Counted from the first letter of the stretch, positions 42,064 to 52,317 are shown. The stretch: DNA of 64,000 nucleotides from Dictyobacter alpinus (GCF_003967575.1 NZ_BIFT01000001.1:2480001-2544000); one strand, 5' to 3'. The notes: generated by a model from the letters alone, not told the origin. A program made the numbers and translations.

Positions 42064-43887
42064 CTATACATTATCGCTGTCAGCGTCCGGATTAACGTAG
42101 GCCCATAACTTGTAGCGCAAATCCTTTTTTTCGGGGCTGGCAGGGTAATTTACTCTATTGTCGCTTGCCCTGGCAAACACTTGAGCATTCACTGGTGTGA
42201 TCGGTTCCAGTCGTGGCTGATAATTATTTTCTTGTATATAACGTCCAGGTTTTGCTGGCTCAGGCAGCGCGACGGAGGGCAGGTTGCCGGTAAATGGATT
42301 GATCTCATCATCGTCAAAAGGAATGATCGCCATGGGTGCGACCGGTTCGGCTCTGTGTACCTGCTGTGGTCTGGCTGTTGACTGTACCTGGGGCCGCATC
42401 TGCTGTGGCCTGGCTGACTGCACTTCCAACTGTCTTTGTTGGGCCAACTGTAGCAGCTCGTCTGTATTTGGTGTACGTCGTGGTGGCGCCGACTCCTCTG
42501 GTTTGAGGAGCGGTGGTAGTTTCTGAGACAGCATATTCCTGGCGGCATGCGAACGCTGGTGCGAAAGATACGAGCGTGAGTCGAACTGTCCCTTTAACAG
42601 TGCTTTCGTAACATTTTTGATCGGAATACCCTCGTCAATCAGGCGTTTAATAGCCAGACTGTCAGGCTGACTATGCCCCATGGAAAGATAGCCGACCAGA
42701 CGATCATCCAATATGCAGACACGGCGATAGCCATTCTGACTGTTATCGGTTAAGACGGTTGTACGAGGATCTTTCGTGAGCGGTTCGCCTGCTGTGAGCA
42801 TGGAGAGCTCTCCCAGGTGGGTGGCGTGCCATGGTACTCCAAATGGTTGCATGGCTAGCTCTTTGTTGCCAACCATCATGGATCCGGCGATCCGGCCTTG
42901 AGCAACGGCCGCATACCACTGAGCTCGTGGCTCGTAGTTGCCCGTTTGAGGATTTTTCAAGGCGGCAACGTCGCCTGCGGCATAGATATCGCGTACACTG
43001 GTGCGTAACTTGTCATCGACCAGGATCCCATTTTTATGCATCATCGGCACTGTGCAGTTCTTTGCCAGCGATGTCGCGGCCTGGGTACCAGTACAACTTA
43101 AAACCATCTGACAAGGAATCATTTCCTGTTGATTGGTGATTACACCGGCTACGGCCCCTACACGTCCAATAATGCCGGCCACCTCGGTTTCCAGATGCAC
43201 AAGTACACCGGTGCGGCGAATATTGTTCAGTACCATTTCTGAGGCCGTTTCGTCCAGCATACGGCCCATAAATGTTTTGCCGCGAATCAGCCAGTGAACA
43301 CGGATGCCCCAGTAGAGAAGGCCCATTACCGTTTCAATGGCATGGACACCTCCACCAATGACGACTGCTTCATTCACTTCCGCCAGACGACGGCGTAAAT
43401 CCAGAAAATCCTGTAAGCGATGCAGGGTAAGTACACCATCAAAATTCCGGCCGGGAGTGTTCTCGGGGAGTCCCTGTGGGGTACTACCTGTGGCGATTAA
43501 GAGCGAGTCATAGCCAAAGCCGCGCTTGTTATTGAGCATAACATACTTGCTCTGGGCGTGGATCTCTGATACGCGTGCATTAACAACATGAATACGTTCG
43601 GCCCGTTCGGTTCCCGCTGGATATGCCAGTAACTGCTCTCTTGTCAGTTTGCCAATCGCAAATTGCTTGAGGGCAGGCGTATTGATGGTTGGATGAATCT
43701 GATCAGTCACGATCACAATACGCTTTTCGGGAGCGAGACGGCGTGCTTCGACCGCTGCGGTAAGTCCTGCTATGCCATTGCCGATAACGACAATATCCGC
43801 CTGGTCAATCGCCGGTTGACTACTATGGTTAATGGGTACGATTTTTTTATCCGACTCGTTGATCACAATCTCACATCCTGACGACAT
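42064..43887 (-). CDS. FAD-dependent pyridine nucleotide-disulfide-type oxidoreductase with C-terminal extension
   Basis: A 607-residue flavoprotein. Residues about 28-330 form the two-dinucleotide-fold reductase core: FAD motif VVIGNGIAGLTAA, ATGSTP, NAD(P) motif VVIGGGVHAIETVMGL and the second FAD motif DIYAAGDVAAL. No redox-active Cys pair is visible, so it is of the NADH-oxidase/nitrite-reductase-domain/ferredoxin-reductase type rather than a disulfide reductase. The C-terminal 150 residues are Pro/Gln-rich and probably disordered. It is the first of the three-gene electron-transfer operon. Confidence 0.82.
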   Translation of the reverse strand: MSSGCEIVINESDKKIVPINHSSQPAIDQADIVVIGNGIAGLTAAVEARRLAPEKRIVIVTDQIHPTINTPALKQFAIGKLTREQLLAYPAGTERAERIHVVNARVSEIHAQSKYVMLNNKRGFGYDSLLIATGSTPQGLPENTPGRNFDGVLTLHRLQDFLDLRRRLAEVNEAVVIGGGVHAIETVMGLLYWGIRVHWLIRGKTFMGRMLDETASEMVLNNIRRTGVLVHLETEVAGIIGRVGAVAGVITNQQEMIPCQMVLSCTGTQAATSLAKNCTVPMMHKNGILVDDKLRTSVRDIYAAGDVAALKNPQTGNYEPRAQWYAAVAQGRIAGSMMVGNKELAMQPFGVPWHATHLGELSMLTAGEPLTKDPRTTVLTDNSQNGYRRVCILDDRLVGYLSMGHSQPDSLAIKRLIDEGIPIKNVTKALLKGQFDSRSYLSHQRSHAARNMLSQKLPPLLKPEESAPPRRTPNTDELLQLAQQRQLEVQSARPQQMRPQVQSTARPQQVHRAEPVAPMAIIPFDDDEINPFTGNLPSVALPEPAKPGRYIQENNYQPRLEPITPVNAQVFARASDNRVNYPASPEKKDLRYKLWAYVNPDADSDNV

Positions 43888-43960
43888 ATGAAGAAAACGC
43901 CTGTGCCAGCTTCTACTCTTCGCTTAGCGATAAAAAGTAGAAATACGCCAATGTAATCCT

Positions 43961-44317
43961 CTAATCGACATCTACAGCTATGAAGATTCCATTGGCGGCT
44001 TGCATATAATAAATATCAGTATTAGCACGTTCTTTTAAGTGACGCTCCATATGCGGCGTTGAATTCTGGCAGCGTTCACTGCATTGGAAATGCACAAGGG
44101 AACCATTAGCTTTTTTAATGGTAAAGCTTTTATCTGGAGCCATGTTTACAATAACTCCCGATGTTTGTGCCATGCTGGGACCATGCGTTATTGCTGTTCC
44201 GATGCCTCTGGCAATTCCTATTATTACCAGTGAAAGGATGCCAATAAGCAAGAGTACAGAGATAAGGGCTGTTGAGCGCGGATATTTCATCTGTAATCGT
44301 CCTAGCGTGCTCTTCAT
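43961..44317 (-). CDS. Small membrane-anchored protein of unknown function
   Basis: A 118-residue protein with an N-terminal membrane anchor (residues 16-36) and a small extracytoplasmic beta-rich domain. Two Cys residues (FQCSERC) lie within it and could form a disulfide or bind a ligand. I do not recognise the family. It lies 73 nt upstream of the FAD oxidoreductase gene on the same strand and may be part of that operon. The ribosome-binding site is weak. Confidence 0.62.
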   Translation of the reverse strand: MKSTLGRLQMKYPRSTALISVLLLIGILSLVIIGIARGIGTAITHGPSMAQTSGVIVNMAPDKSFTIKKANGSLVHFQCSERCQNSTPHMERHLKERANTDIYYMQAANGIFIAVDVD

Positions 44318-44592
44318 GGATAGAGTTAATTATGGAGATGTTCCAATATTCTATTAATGAAGAACAAAAAATTTTATAGGCCTAAAGGCTTGATACTATG
44401 ATGTATTGTATATCAGGCTGTTTCTGTTTTCTGGTTTTCAGGCTGAAATTAGCCTATATTTCTTATTGTCCGGTTAATGTATTGGCGTGAGGGGATACGT
44501 GTTCTATTTGATCATTGCACATAAATTGTTCCGAGACTTTACAGATCTGGTAAATATCATGAGCATAACGCGTTTACGGAAAGTAAGCCATA

Positions 44593-45261
44593 TTATGAAT
44601 CGCCGAGGTTAATCAGACCACGCTGCGCGGCCATGGCGACTGCTTCTGTGCGATTAGTGGCACCAAGTTTGCTCATGATGGAACTGACATGGAATTTGGC
44701 GGTACGTTCACTGATGATGAGATGGGATGCGATCTCTTTATTGGGCATGCCCTGTGCGAGCAGGAGTAGTACTTCTAGTTCACGTTCGGTCAGATCTTCT
44801 ACCGGCGGCAAGGTATTAGCAGGACGTGCCGGAGTGTTTTTTTGCTGCCCAACATGGCGTAGGAGTTTTGAAGCCACAATTGGCTGTAGCATGGAACCAC
44901 CATTCATGGTGATGCGGATGGAATTAAAGATCTCTTCGCGCGGTGCCTCTTTGAGAAGATAGCCGTCCGCGCCAGCCTGAAGTGCATGGATGATTCTTTC
45001 ATCATCGTCAAAGGCAGTAAAGATAATGACACGTGGCCGTTGGGGTCGTTGAGAGAGCAGGCGCATAGTCTCTACACCATCTTTTACCGGCATTTCCAGG
45101 TCCAGCAAGAGCATATCTGGTTGTAACTGTGCAGTAGCGCGTAATGCTTCTTCCCCATTTTTGCATTCAGCGATTACTTCAAAGTCTGGCTGGGTTTCTA
45201 GTAATGTATGAAGACCTTCGCGAACAATCGGATGATCGTCCGCCAGTATGATACGGATCAT
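44593..45261 (-). CDS. NarL-family response regulator
   Basis: A 222-residue regulator with a receiver domain (IILADDHPIVREGL, phospho-acceptor Asp in MLLLDLEMP, Lys in YLLKEAP) and a LuxR HTH (LTERELEVLLLLAQGMPNKEIASHLIISERTAKFHVSSIMSKL). The ATG at 45261 is preferred because GGAAAGG is well placed; a GTG three codons upstream would sit on top of that site. It follows the histidine kinase by 43 nt, forming a standard two-component operon. The signal is unknown. Confidence 0.92.
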   Translation of the reverse strand: MIRIILADDHPIVREGLHTLLETQPDFEVIAECKNGEEALRATAQLQPDMLLLDLEMPVKDGVETMRLLSQRPQRPRVIIFTAFDDDERIIHALQAGADGYLLKEAPREEIFNSIRITMNGGSMLQPIVASKLLRHVGQQKNTPARPANTLPPVEDLTERELEVLLLLAQGMPNKEIASHLIISERTAKFHVSSIMSKLGATNRTEAVAMAAQRGLINLGDS

Positions 45262-45304
45262 GGTGTGCACCTTTCCAATAGAAATTATGAGCCGTGATCG
45301 TCAG

Positions 45305-46504
45305 TTAGTAGGGCACGGACACCTCGATGCATGTTCCACTACCAGCTTCGCTTGAGATGCACATGTGGCCTTCAAGGATGCGGACACGTTCCCCCATACC
45401 GGTAAGTCCAAAATGTCCTGAGTTTGGGCCACCATGCTGTGGAAGATTGTCTGCATCGAAGCCGATGCCATCATCTTGAATGCTCAGATTGATCCAGCTC
45501 TCCTCAGCGAGCAAACGCATCTCAATATGTTCAGCATGAGCATGCTTGCGAGCATTGGTCAGCGCTTCCTGTGCGATGCGGTAGAGGCCAGCTTCAATGC
45601 GCGCGGGTAGGGCTGGAAATCCAGTTATAGGAGCATAGCTATATTGTACAACAGGTTGAGGTTCTGCTGCAGCCATAGAAGCCAGTGCTTCTGGTAGTGT
45701 ATGTCCTTGTAGGGGGGCGGCTCGCAGATCCATAACGGAGCGCCGGGCCTCTTCCAGATTATGGCGGGCCAGGTTCAATGCACGCTGAATGGATTCGTGG
45801 GCTCGTTCGGGCCGCGAATCGATGACGGCGTCGGCAGTCTCCAATTGCAATGTGATGGCGGCGAGTCCCTGGGCCATGGTGTCATGGATCTCACGAGCCA
45901 GACGGTTACGCTCCTCTGTTGTCGCTAATCGTGCGGCCGCCCGCGTATGTTCTGCAGAGAGGCGTGCCCGTTGCATTGCCAGGCCAATCTGATCGCTGAT
46001 GATATGCAGCAATTGCAATTCATCGGGACGTAGCTCACGCCAATCCTCGCTGGCCACGTTTAACACGGCCAGCAGGGTTGAGCCTGCGTAGATAGGCACA
46101 CTTGAGTGAAAGCGTAGTCCCAGGGCACTGGGATCACTGTCCCGCTCGGCGTTTTTGAGTCGGCTACAGCGCAGGACATTGATATTAGAGGCTTCCTCCA
46201 TAGTATCTCCCATGAAGGTGTCCAGGCAGACGCAGCTGCCACACATACGTTCATCATGGTCCGCGAGATAGGGAGGCAAGGATTGAGAGGCGGCCACCAC
46301 GGGCTCGCCTTTTTCATCAATGACCCAGACCCAACCTGTGCGCAGACCCAGTAGCTGCGTGACATGGGTCAGTACTTCTTGCAGCGCATCGTGTACATCG
46401 ATCTGCCGATTAAGATAACTGGCAATTGTATAGAGGACCGCCAGTTCTCGGTTACCATCGAGTAGTGAAGGTGTCTCTGGCTTGTCCTGTGGTGGTTGCT
46501 GCAT
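45305..46504 (-). CDS. GAF-domain HisKA_3 sensor histidine kinase
   Basis: A 399-residue soluble kinase. A GAF domain (about 20-180) contains several Cys (MCGSCVCLDTF and VLRCSRL), which could bind an iron-sulfur cluster or heme-like cofactor as in oxygen- or NO-sensing kinases. The HisKA_3 box is RNRLAREIHDTMAQGLAA, followed by HATPase_c motifs (EALTNARKHAHA, IQDDGIGFD, GLTGMGERVRILEG). It is the first gene of an operon with the NarL-type regulator. Confidence 0.9.
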   Translation of the reverse strand: MQQPPQDKPETPSLLDGNRELAVLYTIASYLNRQIDVHDALQEVLTHVTQLLGLRTGWVWVIDEKGEPVVAASQSLPPYLADHDERMCGSCVCLDTFMGDTMEEASNINVLRCSRLKNAERDSDPSALGLRFHSSVPIYAGSTLLAVLNVASEDWRELRPDELQLLHIISDQIGLAMQRARLSAEHTRAAARLATTEERNRLAREIHDTMAQGLAAITLQLETADAVIDSRPERAHESIQRALNLARHNLEEARRSVMDLRAAPLQGHTLPEALASMAAAEPQPVVQYSYAPITGFPALPARIEAGLYRIAQEALTNARKHAHAEHIEMRLLAEESWINLSIQDDGIGFDADNLPQHGGPNSGHFGLTGMGERVRILEGHMCISSEAGSGTCIEVSVPY

Positions 46505-46544
46505 ATCTTCTGCGCCTTCCCGTTATTACTCCTGTCTATACTGC

Positions 46545-48968
46545 TTAGAGCTTTTCTAGACGGGCAAAGTCAAGGCTGAGCCGCTTCTTGCCATGTTTAC
46601 CTGGAAATTGTACTTCTACGAACTCGGTGCCCTGCTCCATCTCACTTTTAAGAATAATGCCATCCCCAAAGATATTATGGCGTACGCGATCACCTGGTTT
46701 GAAGCGTTGCGCTTTCGGTTTGGCTGGCTCAGGACTTTTAAAGTTGTTCGCTGCAGGAAAACTACCCTGGCTCTTAGGTGCGGCGGGGAGTGACGAGTAG
46801 TTGCGCGCTGGTGGTGTAGGCTTTCCGCTGCTACCACGACCAAAGACACGTCCACTGTCTCCATAAGGATCTTGATTGAAGTCGTCTTCCCAGTTGTATT
46901 GGCGCTGTGTGGATCTATTTTGGTTGCCTGTACGGCTGGGACTGGCCTGACTCTGGGCTACGGCCCCTCCTCGTTTAGCGAGCAGTTTTGTGGGAATATC
47001 ATCCAGGAAACGGGATGGTTCGGTGTATTGGGTCTCTCCAAAGACTGAGCGGCGACGGGCGCGTACCAGGTAGAGTCGATTCATGGCCCGTGTAAAGCCC
47101 ACATAGGCCAGACGGCGCTCTTCTTCCACCTGCTCTGGCTTGTCGATTGAACGGGAGTGTGGCAGTGAGCCTTCGTCCATGCCGACGATAAAGACGACGG
47201 GATATTCCAGGCCCTTGGCGGCATGCAGGGTAATCAAGGTTACTGCATCGGTGGTTTCTTCACGGATCAATGAGCCATCCTCGCCGGACTGCACGGTGTC
47301 CGCACCTCCAACCAGGGCGACATTCTCTAGAAACAGTTCCAATGCGCTATGCGTCTCAATCTCAGAGTAATCTTCAGCCACACGGCGCAATTCCAGCACG
47401 TTCCCCCAGCGATCCAGTTCTTCCCCCTCTGAGGCGGCTCGTAGCTCAGGACCATAGCCACTGCGTTCAGCAATGCGGTCAAGGAGTTCTGGTAGGTGGA
47501 GTTCGTCAAGTGCTCCACGTAGATCATTGATCAGCTTGTGAAAGCTTTCCAGTGCATTTTTTGTGGCTTTGCCCAGTGTTGGATGCGTCTGGATGTTGTC
47601 CAGAGCTGCATAGAGTGAGCTATTGTGTTGTGCGGCCCATTGTTGCAGCTCTCCAACGGTCCTGGCACCAATTTTGCGGCTAGGTACATTAATCACCCGT
47701 AGCAGGCTCAGATCATCATTAGGATTGGCCAGCAGGCGCATATAGGCCAGCATATCTTTGATTTCTTTGCGATCATAGAATTTACGGCTACCGATAACCT
47801 TATAGGGGATATTCATACGCAGAAATTGTTCTTCAAGCGCACGGGATTGAGCGTTGGTGCGATACATTACCGCTACATCGCTGCGCTTATTAATATCCCC
47901 ACGCGCTAACAGACGCACAATTTCCTGTGCCGCATAGAGACCTTCCTGTTCCTCGTTATAGGCCTCATGCATAATAATCTTTTCGCCGGTCCCCTGGGAG
48001 GTCCAGAGCTTCTTATCTTTACGCAGACTATTGCGTTTAACGATCCCTTGTGCCGCATCCAGGATCGTCTGGGTGGAGCGATAATTCTGTTCCAGCAGGA
48101 TAATTCTGGTCTGGGGGAAGTCTCGCTCGAAGCGCAGCACATTCTCCGCGCTGGCGCCACGCCAGGTATAGATCATCTGATCATCGTCGCCAACCACACA
48201 GACATTGCCCACGCCCGTATGCTCGCTATCGGTGCCATAGCCCAGTAAGCGGATCAATTTGTATTGTGGCAGATTACAATCCTGGAACTCATCCACATGC
48301 AGATATTGCCAGCGTCGTTGGTAGCGCTTCAACACCTCTGGTTCGCGCCTCCACAACTGCTCGGTCAACATAATCAGATCATCAAAATCCACGCCGTTAT
48401 TTTTGCGCATCATCTTCTGGTAGACTTTAAAAACGCGGGCCGCCACCTCTTCAATATATTTGGTGGCCAGTTCCGCCATCTGATCAGGACCATGCATATC
48501 GTTTTTTGCACGTGAGATTAAGGCTTGAATAGTTGCGGGCCGATATTGCTTCTCATCCAGATTTAGTTCTTTAATTGCTTGCTTGAGTAAAGTATTTTGA
48601 TCATCGGTATCCAAAATAACGAAAGAGCGTGAAAGACCAAGAGGTGCCAGATGATCCGCTTCCATGCGCAAGACACGAGCGCAGATGGCATGGAAGGTAC
48701 CGATCATCATCTCCTTGGACTCATTGACACCAACCAGATTTTCCATCCGCTCACGCATCTCACGTGCCGCTTTGTTGGTAAAAGTCACCGCCAGAACGTG
48801 CCATGGAGAAACCTGCTCATGCTGTACGAGATACGCCATACGATGGGTGATAACGCGTGTCTTGCCGCTACCAGGTCCCGCCAGAATCAATACCGGTCCC
48901 TCTGTGGTGGTTACAGCCTCCTGCTGTGGCTGATTAAGGCCTGCTAATAAATCTTGTTGTTCCAACAT
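46545..48968 (-). CDS. pcrA: ATP-dependent DNA helicase PcrA/UvrD
   Basis: An 807-residue superfamily 1A 3'-5' helicase for repair and for clearing RecA or stalled polymerase. Motifs in order: Walker A AGPGSGKTRV (I), FTNKAAREMRER (Ia), VDEFQDCN (II), DDDQMIYTWRGA (III), EQNYRST (IV), TLHAAKGLEYPVVFIVG (V) and YVGFTRAMNRLYL (VI). The C-terminal 120 residues hold a disordered stretch and the RNA-polymerase-binding Tudor-like end (FKPGDRVRHNIFGDG...GKKRLSLDFARL) typical of PcrA. The ATG at 48968 has GGAGGG 5 nt upstream; the frame runs further upstream without a ribosome-binding site. Confidence 0.95.
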   Translation of the reverse strand: MLEQQDLLAGLNQPQQEAVTTTEGPVLILAGPGSGKTRVITHRMAYLVQHEQVSPWHVLAVTFTNKAAREMRERMENLVGVNESKEMMIGTFHAICARVLRMEADHLAPLGLSRSFVILDTDDQNTLLKQAIKELNLDEKQYRPATIQALISRAKNDMHGPDQMAELATKYIEEVAARVFKVYQKMMRKNNGVDFDDLIMLTEQLWRREPEVLKRYQRRWQYLHVDEFQDCNLPQYKLIRLLGYGTDSEHTGVGNVCVVGDDDQMIYTWRGASAENVLRFERDFPQTRIILLEQNYRSTQTILDAAQGIVKRNSLRKDKKLWTSQGTGEKIIMHEAYNEEQEGLYAAQEIVRLLARGDINKRSDVAVMYRTNAQSRALEEQFLRMNIPYKVIGSRKFYDRKEIKDMLAYMRLLANPNDDLSLLRVINVPSRKIGARTVGELQQWAAQHNSSLYAALDNIQTHPTLGKATKNALESFHKLINDLRGALDELHLPELLDRIAERSGYGPELRAASEGEELDRWGNVLELRRVAEDYSEIETHSALELFLENVALVGGADTVQSGEDGSLIREETTDAVTLITLHAAKGLEYPVVFIVGMDEGSLPHSRSIDKPEQVEEERRLAYVGFTRAMNRLYLVRARRRSVFGETQYTEPSRFLDDIPTKLLAKRGGAVAQSQASPSRTGNQNRSTQRQYNWEDDFNQDPYGDSGRVFGRGSSGKPTPPARNYSSLPAAPKSQGSFPAANNFKSPEPAKPKAQRFKPGDRVRHNIFGDGIILKSEMEQGTEFVEVQFPGKHGKKRLSLDFARLEKL

Positions 48969-49248
48969 CATCACCCTCCATATCACGAATGAACAGAAAT
49001 GCCTGAATAATAATATAATGCTGCTATAGAATAGTATTGGAATGACCCATGTGGCTGTAGTTGTCAGTAGAACGAGGCTATTGTACCACAGATAACCACT
49101 TCCCATCGCCAAACAAGTACCTGTATTTCTAGCCCGTGTTTGCACATAAAAAATAGGCGCGCGCCGCAGGGGCGAGTGTGTTATATTATTGTCATATATA
49201 TGTCTTTCTGCTGATAGCACATGACATTCATTGTTGAAAGGTTTCGGT

Positions 49249-50409
49249 GTGCAACAGATAAATGAGGAGCGCCAACGACGCCTGCTCGCTTACCGCAATG
49301 CCAGGCGCGTCCTCGTGCGCCTTTTAGCTATCCCCTTTTTATTCCTGCTAGGTAGCCTCTTTTGTATCTATCCGCAACACTCCTGGAGCTTGATTGGCCT
49401 GACCAATGCTCTATGGCACCGCTTGATGGCACCATTCCTCTGGCCATCTTTCTTCTCCTGGCATCCGTTGCCGCTACTATGCAGTTATTTGCTCTGTATG
49501 TGTTGCTTCGAGTTGCTCTATCTGCCGCTCTATTTCTATCTTGATTATGATCTGAAGCGTTACCACCGTCTACCAACCTCTTCTCTATGGACCTGTGTGC
49601 TGCGGCATTGCCGGAATCAAAGCCGGCTGGTAGTGAAATGGGCGCTACTGGTTCAGGTTATTTATCTATTGGAAGCATGCTTGCAGGAATGGTGGTTCTG
49701 TGCTTTTGCTGGCTTACAGCTCTTGCTGGATATTTTTGTCGCCCAACGCCAGCCGGCCGCTATGGCTCGCACCTATACTCTGACGCGCCTGGTGGATGGT
49801 GAGTTGGCGCAGCGTCTGCACCTGTTGATGCAGCGGCTCTCGACCTCTGTCAAAGGTATTTATATTGTGACCCGGCCCGGCACAAAGATGGCACCCACCG
49901 CTTTTGTCATAGGCTGGGGCTGGACGCGCACCATCTGTATTGCGCATACGACCCTGGAACGCTTTTCCCTGGATGAGATTGAGGTGATCATGGCTCATGA
50001 ACTGTCTCATCATATCCATGCTGATATCTGGCGACACTTCCTGGTCAGGACAGGTGTGCGGACCATGCTGTATTTCTTGTTATCTATGTTGCTGGTGGAT
50101 CTGGTAAATGTGCCTATCTATTTTTTTAGTGGCACGACTGATAGTGCCACAATGCCGTTTCTTTTAAGCTTTTTTGTGTTATCCTGGTTGCTAACACGTA
50201 TAATCATGAATAGATATAGTCGCTACACTGAATATCGTGCCGATGAATTTGCACTAAGCAGGACTGGTAAGTATCAGGCGTTTAAAACTACCATGGTTAA
50301 GTTGGCCAATATCAATACGCTCCTGGCTCATGATGATAGCTACTCAAGTCATCCTTCTATTGTGAGTCGTATCCAACATGCGGATGAGTTCGCGGCTCGC
50401 GGTGTGTAA
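49249..50409 (+). CDS. M48 family zinc metallopeptidase (membrane)
   Basis: A 386-residue integral membrane protease of the HtpX/Ste24 class. Four or five hydrophobic helices occupy the first 170 residues, and two more flank the catalytic site. The zinc motif is HELSHH (HExxH) with the third ligand Glu in YRADEFAL. Homologues cleave misfolded membrane proteins. The GTG start at 49249 is chosen because GAAAGG lies 7 nt upstream. It is divergent from pcrA. Confidence 0.85.
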   Translation: MQQINEERQRRLLAYRNARRVLVRLLAIPFLFLLGSLFCIYPQHSWSLIGLTNALWHRLMAPFLWPSFFSWHPLPLLCSYLLCMCCFELLYLPLYFYLDYDLKRYHRLPTSSLWTCVLRHCRNQSRLVVKWALLVQVIYLLEACLQEWWFCAFAGLQLLLDIFVAQRQPAAMARTYTLTRLVDGELAQRLHLLMQRLSTSVKGIYIVTRPGTKMAPTAFVIGWGWTRTICIAHTTLERFSLDEIEVIMAHELSHHIHADIWRHFLVRTGVRTMLYFLLSMLLVDLVNVPIYFFSGTTDSATMPFLLSFFVLSWLLTRIIMNRYSRYTEYRADEFALSRTGKYQAFKTTMVKLANINTLLAHDDSYSSHPSIVSRIQHADEFAARGV

Positions 50410-50477
50410 TTATATGTTGCTGGAGCCTTACTATTGATAGCTTAATATAACACATCTCTCTGGAGGTCTTTTTTTTT

Positions 50478-51221
50478 ATGACTGGAACCCTGATTAATTT
50501 TGCGACGGTAATGGTTGGAGGGGTGCTGGGACTATTAATTGGCGAGCGTTTGCCTGAACGGATTAAAGTAATTGTGATTGCGGCGATCGGTTTGATTACG
50601 GTAGTGATGGGTATCTCTTCTGGCATAGCGACCAAAAATGCCTTGATTCCATTGCTGGCCCTGGTAATTGGCTCGGTGATTGGGGAATTGATTAATATCG
50701 ATAAGGGTATCAACTGGCTGGGAGAGTGGCTGAAGAAGCGCTTTAGTCGTGCTGATAGTCCACAAAATTTTACGACGGCCTTTGTTATTGCCAGTTTGCA
50801 GTTTTGCGTTGGACCCCTGACGATCCTGGGTTCTATCAATGACGGCTTGACGGGTGACTATCGTTTATTGGCGATCAAAGCGGTGCTGGATGGCTTCTCC
50901 GCGATTATTTTTGCTAGCAGCTTTGGGGTTGGAACCCTCTTTGCCGGGGCAACCATTTTACTGGTCCAGGGTGGTATCTCACTGATGGCTGGACTGGTGA
51001 AGCCGCTGCTGGTCTCTGATCCTCATTTGAGTATGGCGCAGCAGCCACGGGTAGTTGAATTGGCGGCTGTAGGTGGGGTAATTCTGGTTGGGTTGGCCTT
51101 GAATATTCTGGATATCAAGCGGATCAAAGTCGCCAATATGTTGCCGGCGTTGTTAGTGGCTCCCCTGATTGTGGCATTACTCAATATCTTTGGTATCCCC
51201 ATCAATTTCGGCCTGGGCTAA
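50478..51221 (+). CDS. DUF554 family membrane protein
   Basis: A 247-residue protein with about seven hydrophobic helices and strong match to the DUF554 pattern: FATVMVGGVLGLLIGERLPERIK at the start, and a central FCVGPLTILGSINDGL...GDYRLLAIKAVLDGFSAIIFAS. The family is widespread and thought to be transporter-like, but its substrate is unknown. TGGAGG precedes the ATG. It stands alone between the M48 protease and the PHP gene. Confidence 0.88.
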   Translation: MTGTLINFATVMVGGVLGLLIGERLPERIKVIVIAAIGLITVVMGISSGIATKNALIPLLALVIGSVIGELINIDKGINWLGEWLKKRFSRADSPQNFTTAFVIASLQFCVGPLTILGSINDGLTGDYRLLAIKAVLDGFSAIIFASSFGVGTLFAGATILLVQGGISLMAGLVKPLLVSDPHLSMAQQPRVVELAAVGGVILVGLALNILDIKRIKVANMLPALLVAPLIVALLNIFGIPINFGLG

Positions 51222-51350
51222 TATGACGCGCCATTCTCTGGTATGCATCGATTATTTATTGGATCGCATAAGGGATATCTTGTGGTACGATGATAGACAA
51301 GAAGAGTGGTTTCTCTTATCGTATCAATTTTTCTCTCAAAGGAGTGTACC

Positions 51351-52229
51351 TTGGCTCGTCTAACTACCAATGTAACATTACATCCCGATTCTTCTATCGA
51401 TCTTCATATGCATACAACTTATAGTGATGGACGCTGGCCGGCTCAACAGGTGATTGATTTTCTGGCAAAAGAAAAATTCGATCTGATTGCTGTAACTGAC
51501 CATGATCGTGTAGATAAAGTTGCTGAAATCCAGGCACTCGGTGATGCTCAACGGCTACCCGTCTTATCCGGTGTGGAGATGAGCACCCAGTGGAACGGAC
51601 CTATCGGTGATGGTCGCATGGGCGATATGCTCTGTTACGGTTTTGATCCTGAGGATAATGCGTTAGCCCCGCTCGCTGAAAAAATCGCTCGCCTACAATT
51701 AGAGAATACCCACGAAGTTAATGAGAATCTACGCCGTAAAGGTTATGATTTTCCACGCCAGGAAGAATTACTGGCGGCGAACGGTGGCAAACTGCGCTTT
51801 CCCGTTGATAATGCCATGCTATTGCGTGAACATGGCCATGTGCCAAGCTGGCAGGCGGGTATCCAGATGATGAAGCAATCTGGTTTTTATTCTGTACGTG
51901 CGGATATGGCCGAGACCGTAGATGCGGTACATCGCAGTGGTGGAGTCTGTGTCATCGCCCATCCAGGCAGGCGCGAGAACGGCTTTACCTTCTATGATAC
52001 GGCGCTATTGGATCAATTGCGTGCTGAAATATTAATCGATGGTATCGAAACATATCATCCTTATCATAGTCAGGAAATGGTCAAAATTTATCTGGAATAT
52101 GTAGAAAAAAATGACCTGTTAGGCACCACCGGATCCGATTCCCATTGTATTCCGGGACGTATGCCCATGAAGTATCGTGCGGAGATCAGCCGCCGTTTCC
52201 TCGAGCGTGTCGGTGTGCATGTTGAATAA
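51351..52229 (+). CDS. PHP-domain phosphoesterase
   Basis: A 292-residue metal-dependent phosphoesterase of the PHP superfamily. The metal-binding motifs are DLHMHTTYSDG, AVTDHDRV, a central Glu in SGVEMSTQ, VIAHPGR and the final GSDSH. Relatives include 3',5'-nucleotide bisphosphate nucleotidases and RNase AM (YciV/TrpH). The TTG start at 51351 is supported by AAAGGAG 6 nt upstream. A 14-bp hairpin follows the stop codon. The precise substrate cannot be read from sequence. Confidence 0.87.
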   Translation: MARLTTNVTLHPDSSIDLHMHTTYSDGRWPAQQVIDFLAKEKFDLIAVTDHDRVDKVAEIQALGDAQRLPVLSGVEMSTQWNGPIGDGRMGDMLCYGFDPEDNALAPLAEKIARLQLENTHEVNENLRRKGYDFPRQEELLAANGGKLRFPVDNAMLLREHGHVPSWQAGIQMMKQSGFYSVRADMAETVDAVHRSGGVCVIAHPGRRENGFTFYDTALLDQLRAEILIDGIETYHPYHSQEMVKIYLEYVEKNDLLGTTGSDSHCIPGRMPMKYRAEISRRFLERVGVHVE

Positions 52230-52246
52230 TGGCCAATAAAATGCGA

Positions 52247-52286
52247 TAGCCAGAATGTTGAGAGAGGATAAACAACATTCTGGCTA
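52247..52286. terminator. 14-bp hairpin between convergent genes
   Basis: TAGCCAGAATGTTG pairs perfectly with CAACATTCTGGCTA around 12 nt. It lies between the PHP gene and the convergent stress-protein gene and can serve both. Confidence 0.7.
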
Positions 52287-52317
52287 CCGCGGAACCTGTC
52301 TTTAACTGTCGTGACTA

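Noticed and set aside
48969..49220. N-terminal extension of PcrA by about 85 residues with membrane-like segments
   Set aside because: The helicase fold begins at MLEQQDLLAGLN, which has GGAGGG just upstream; the extension has no family match.
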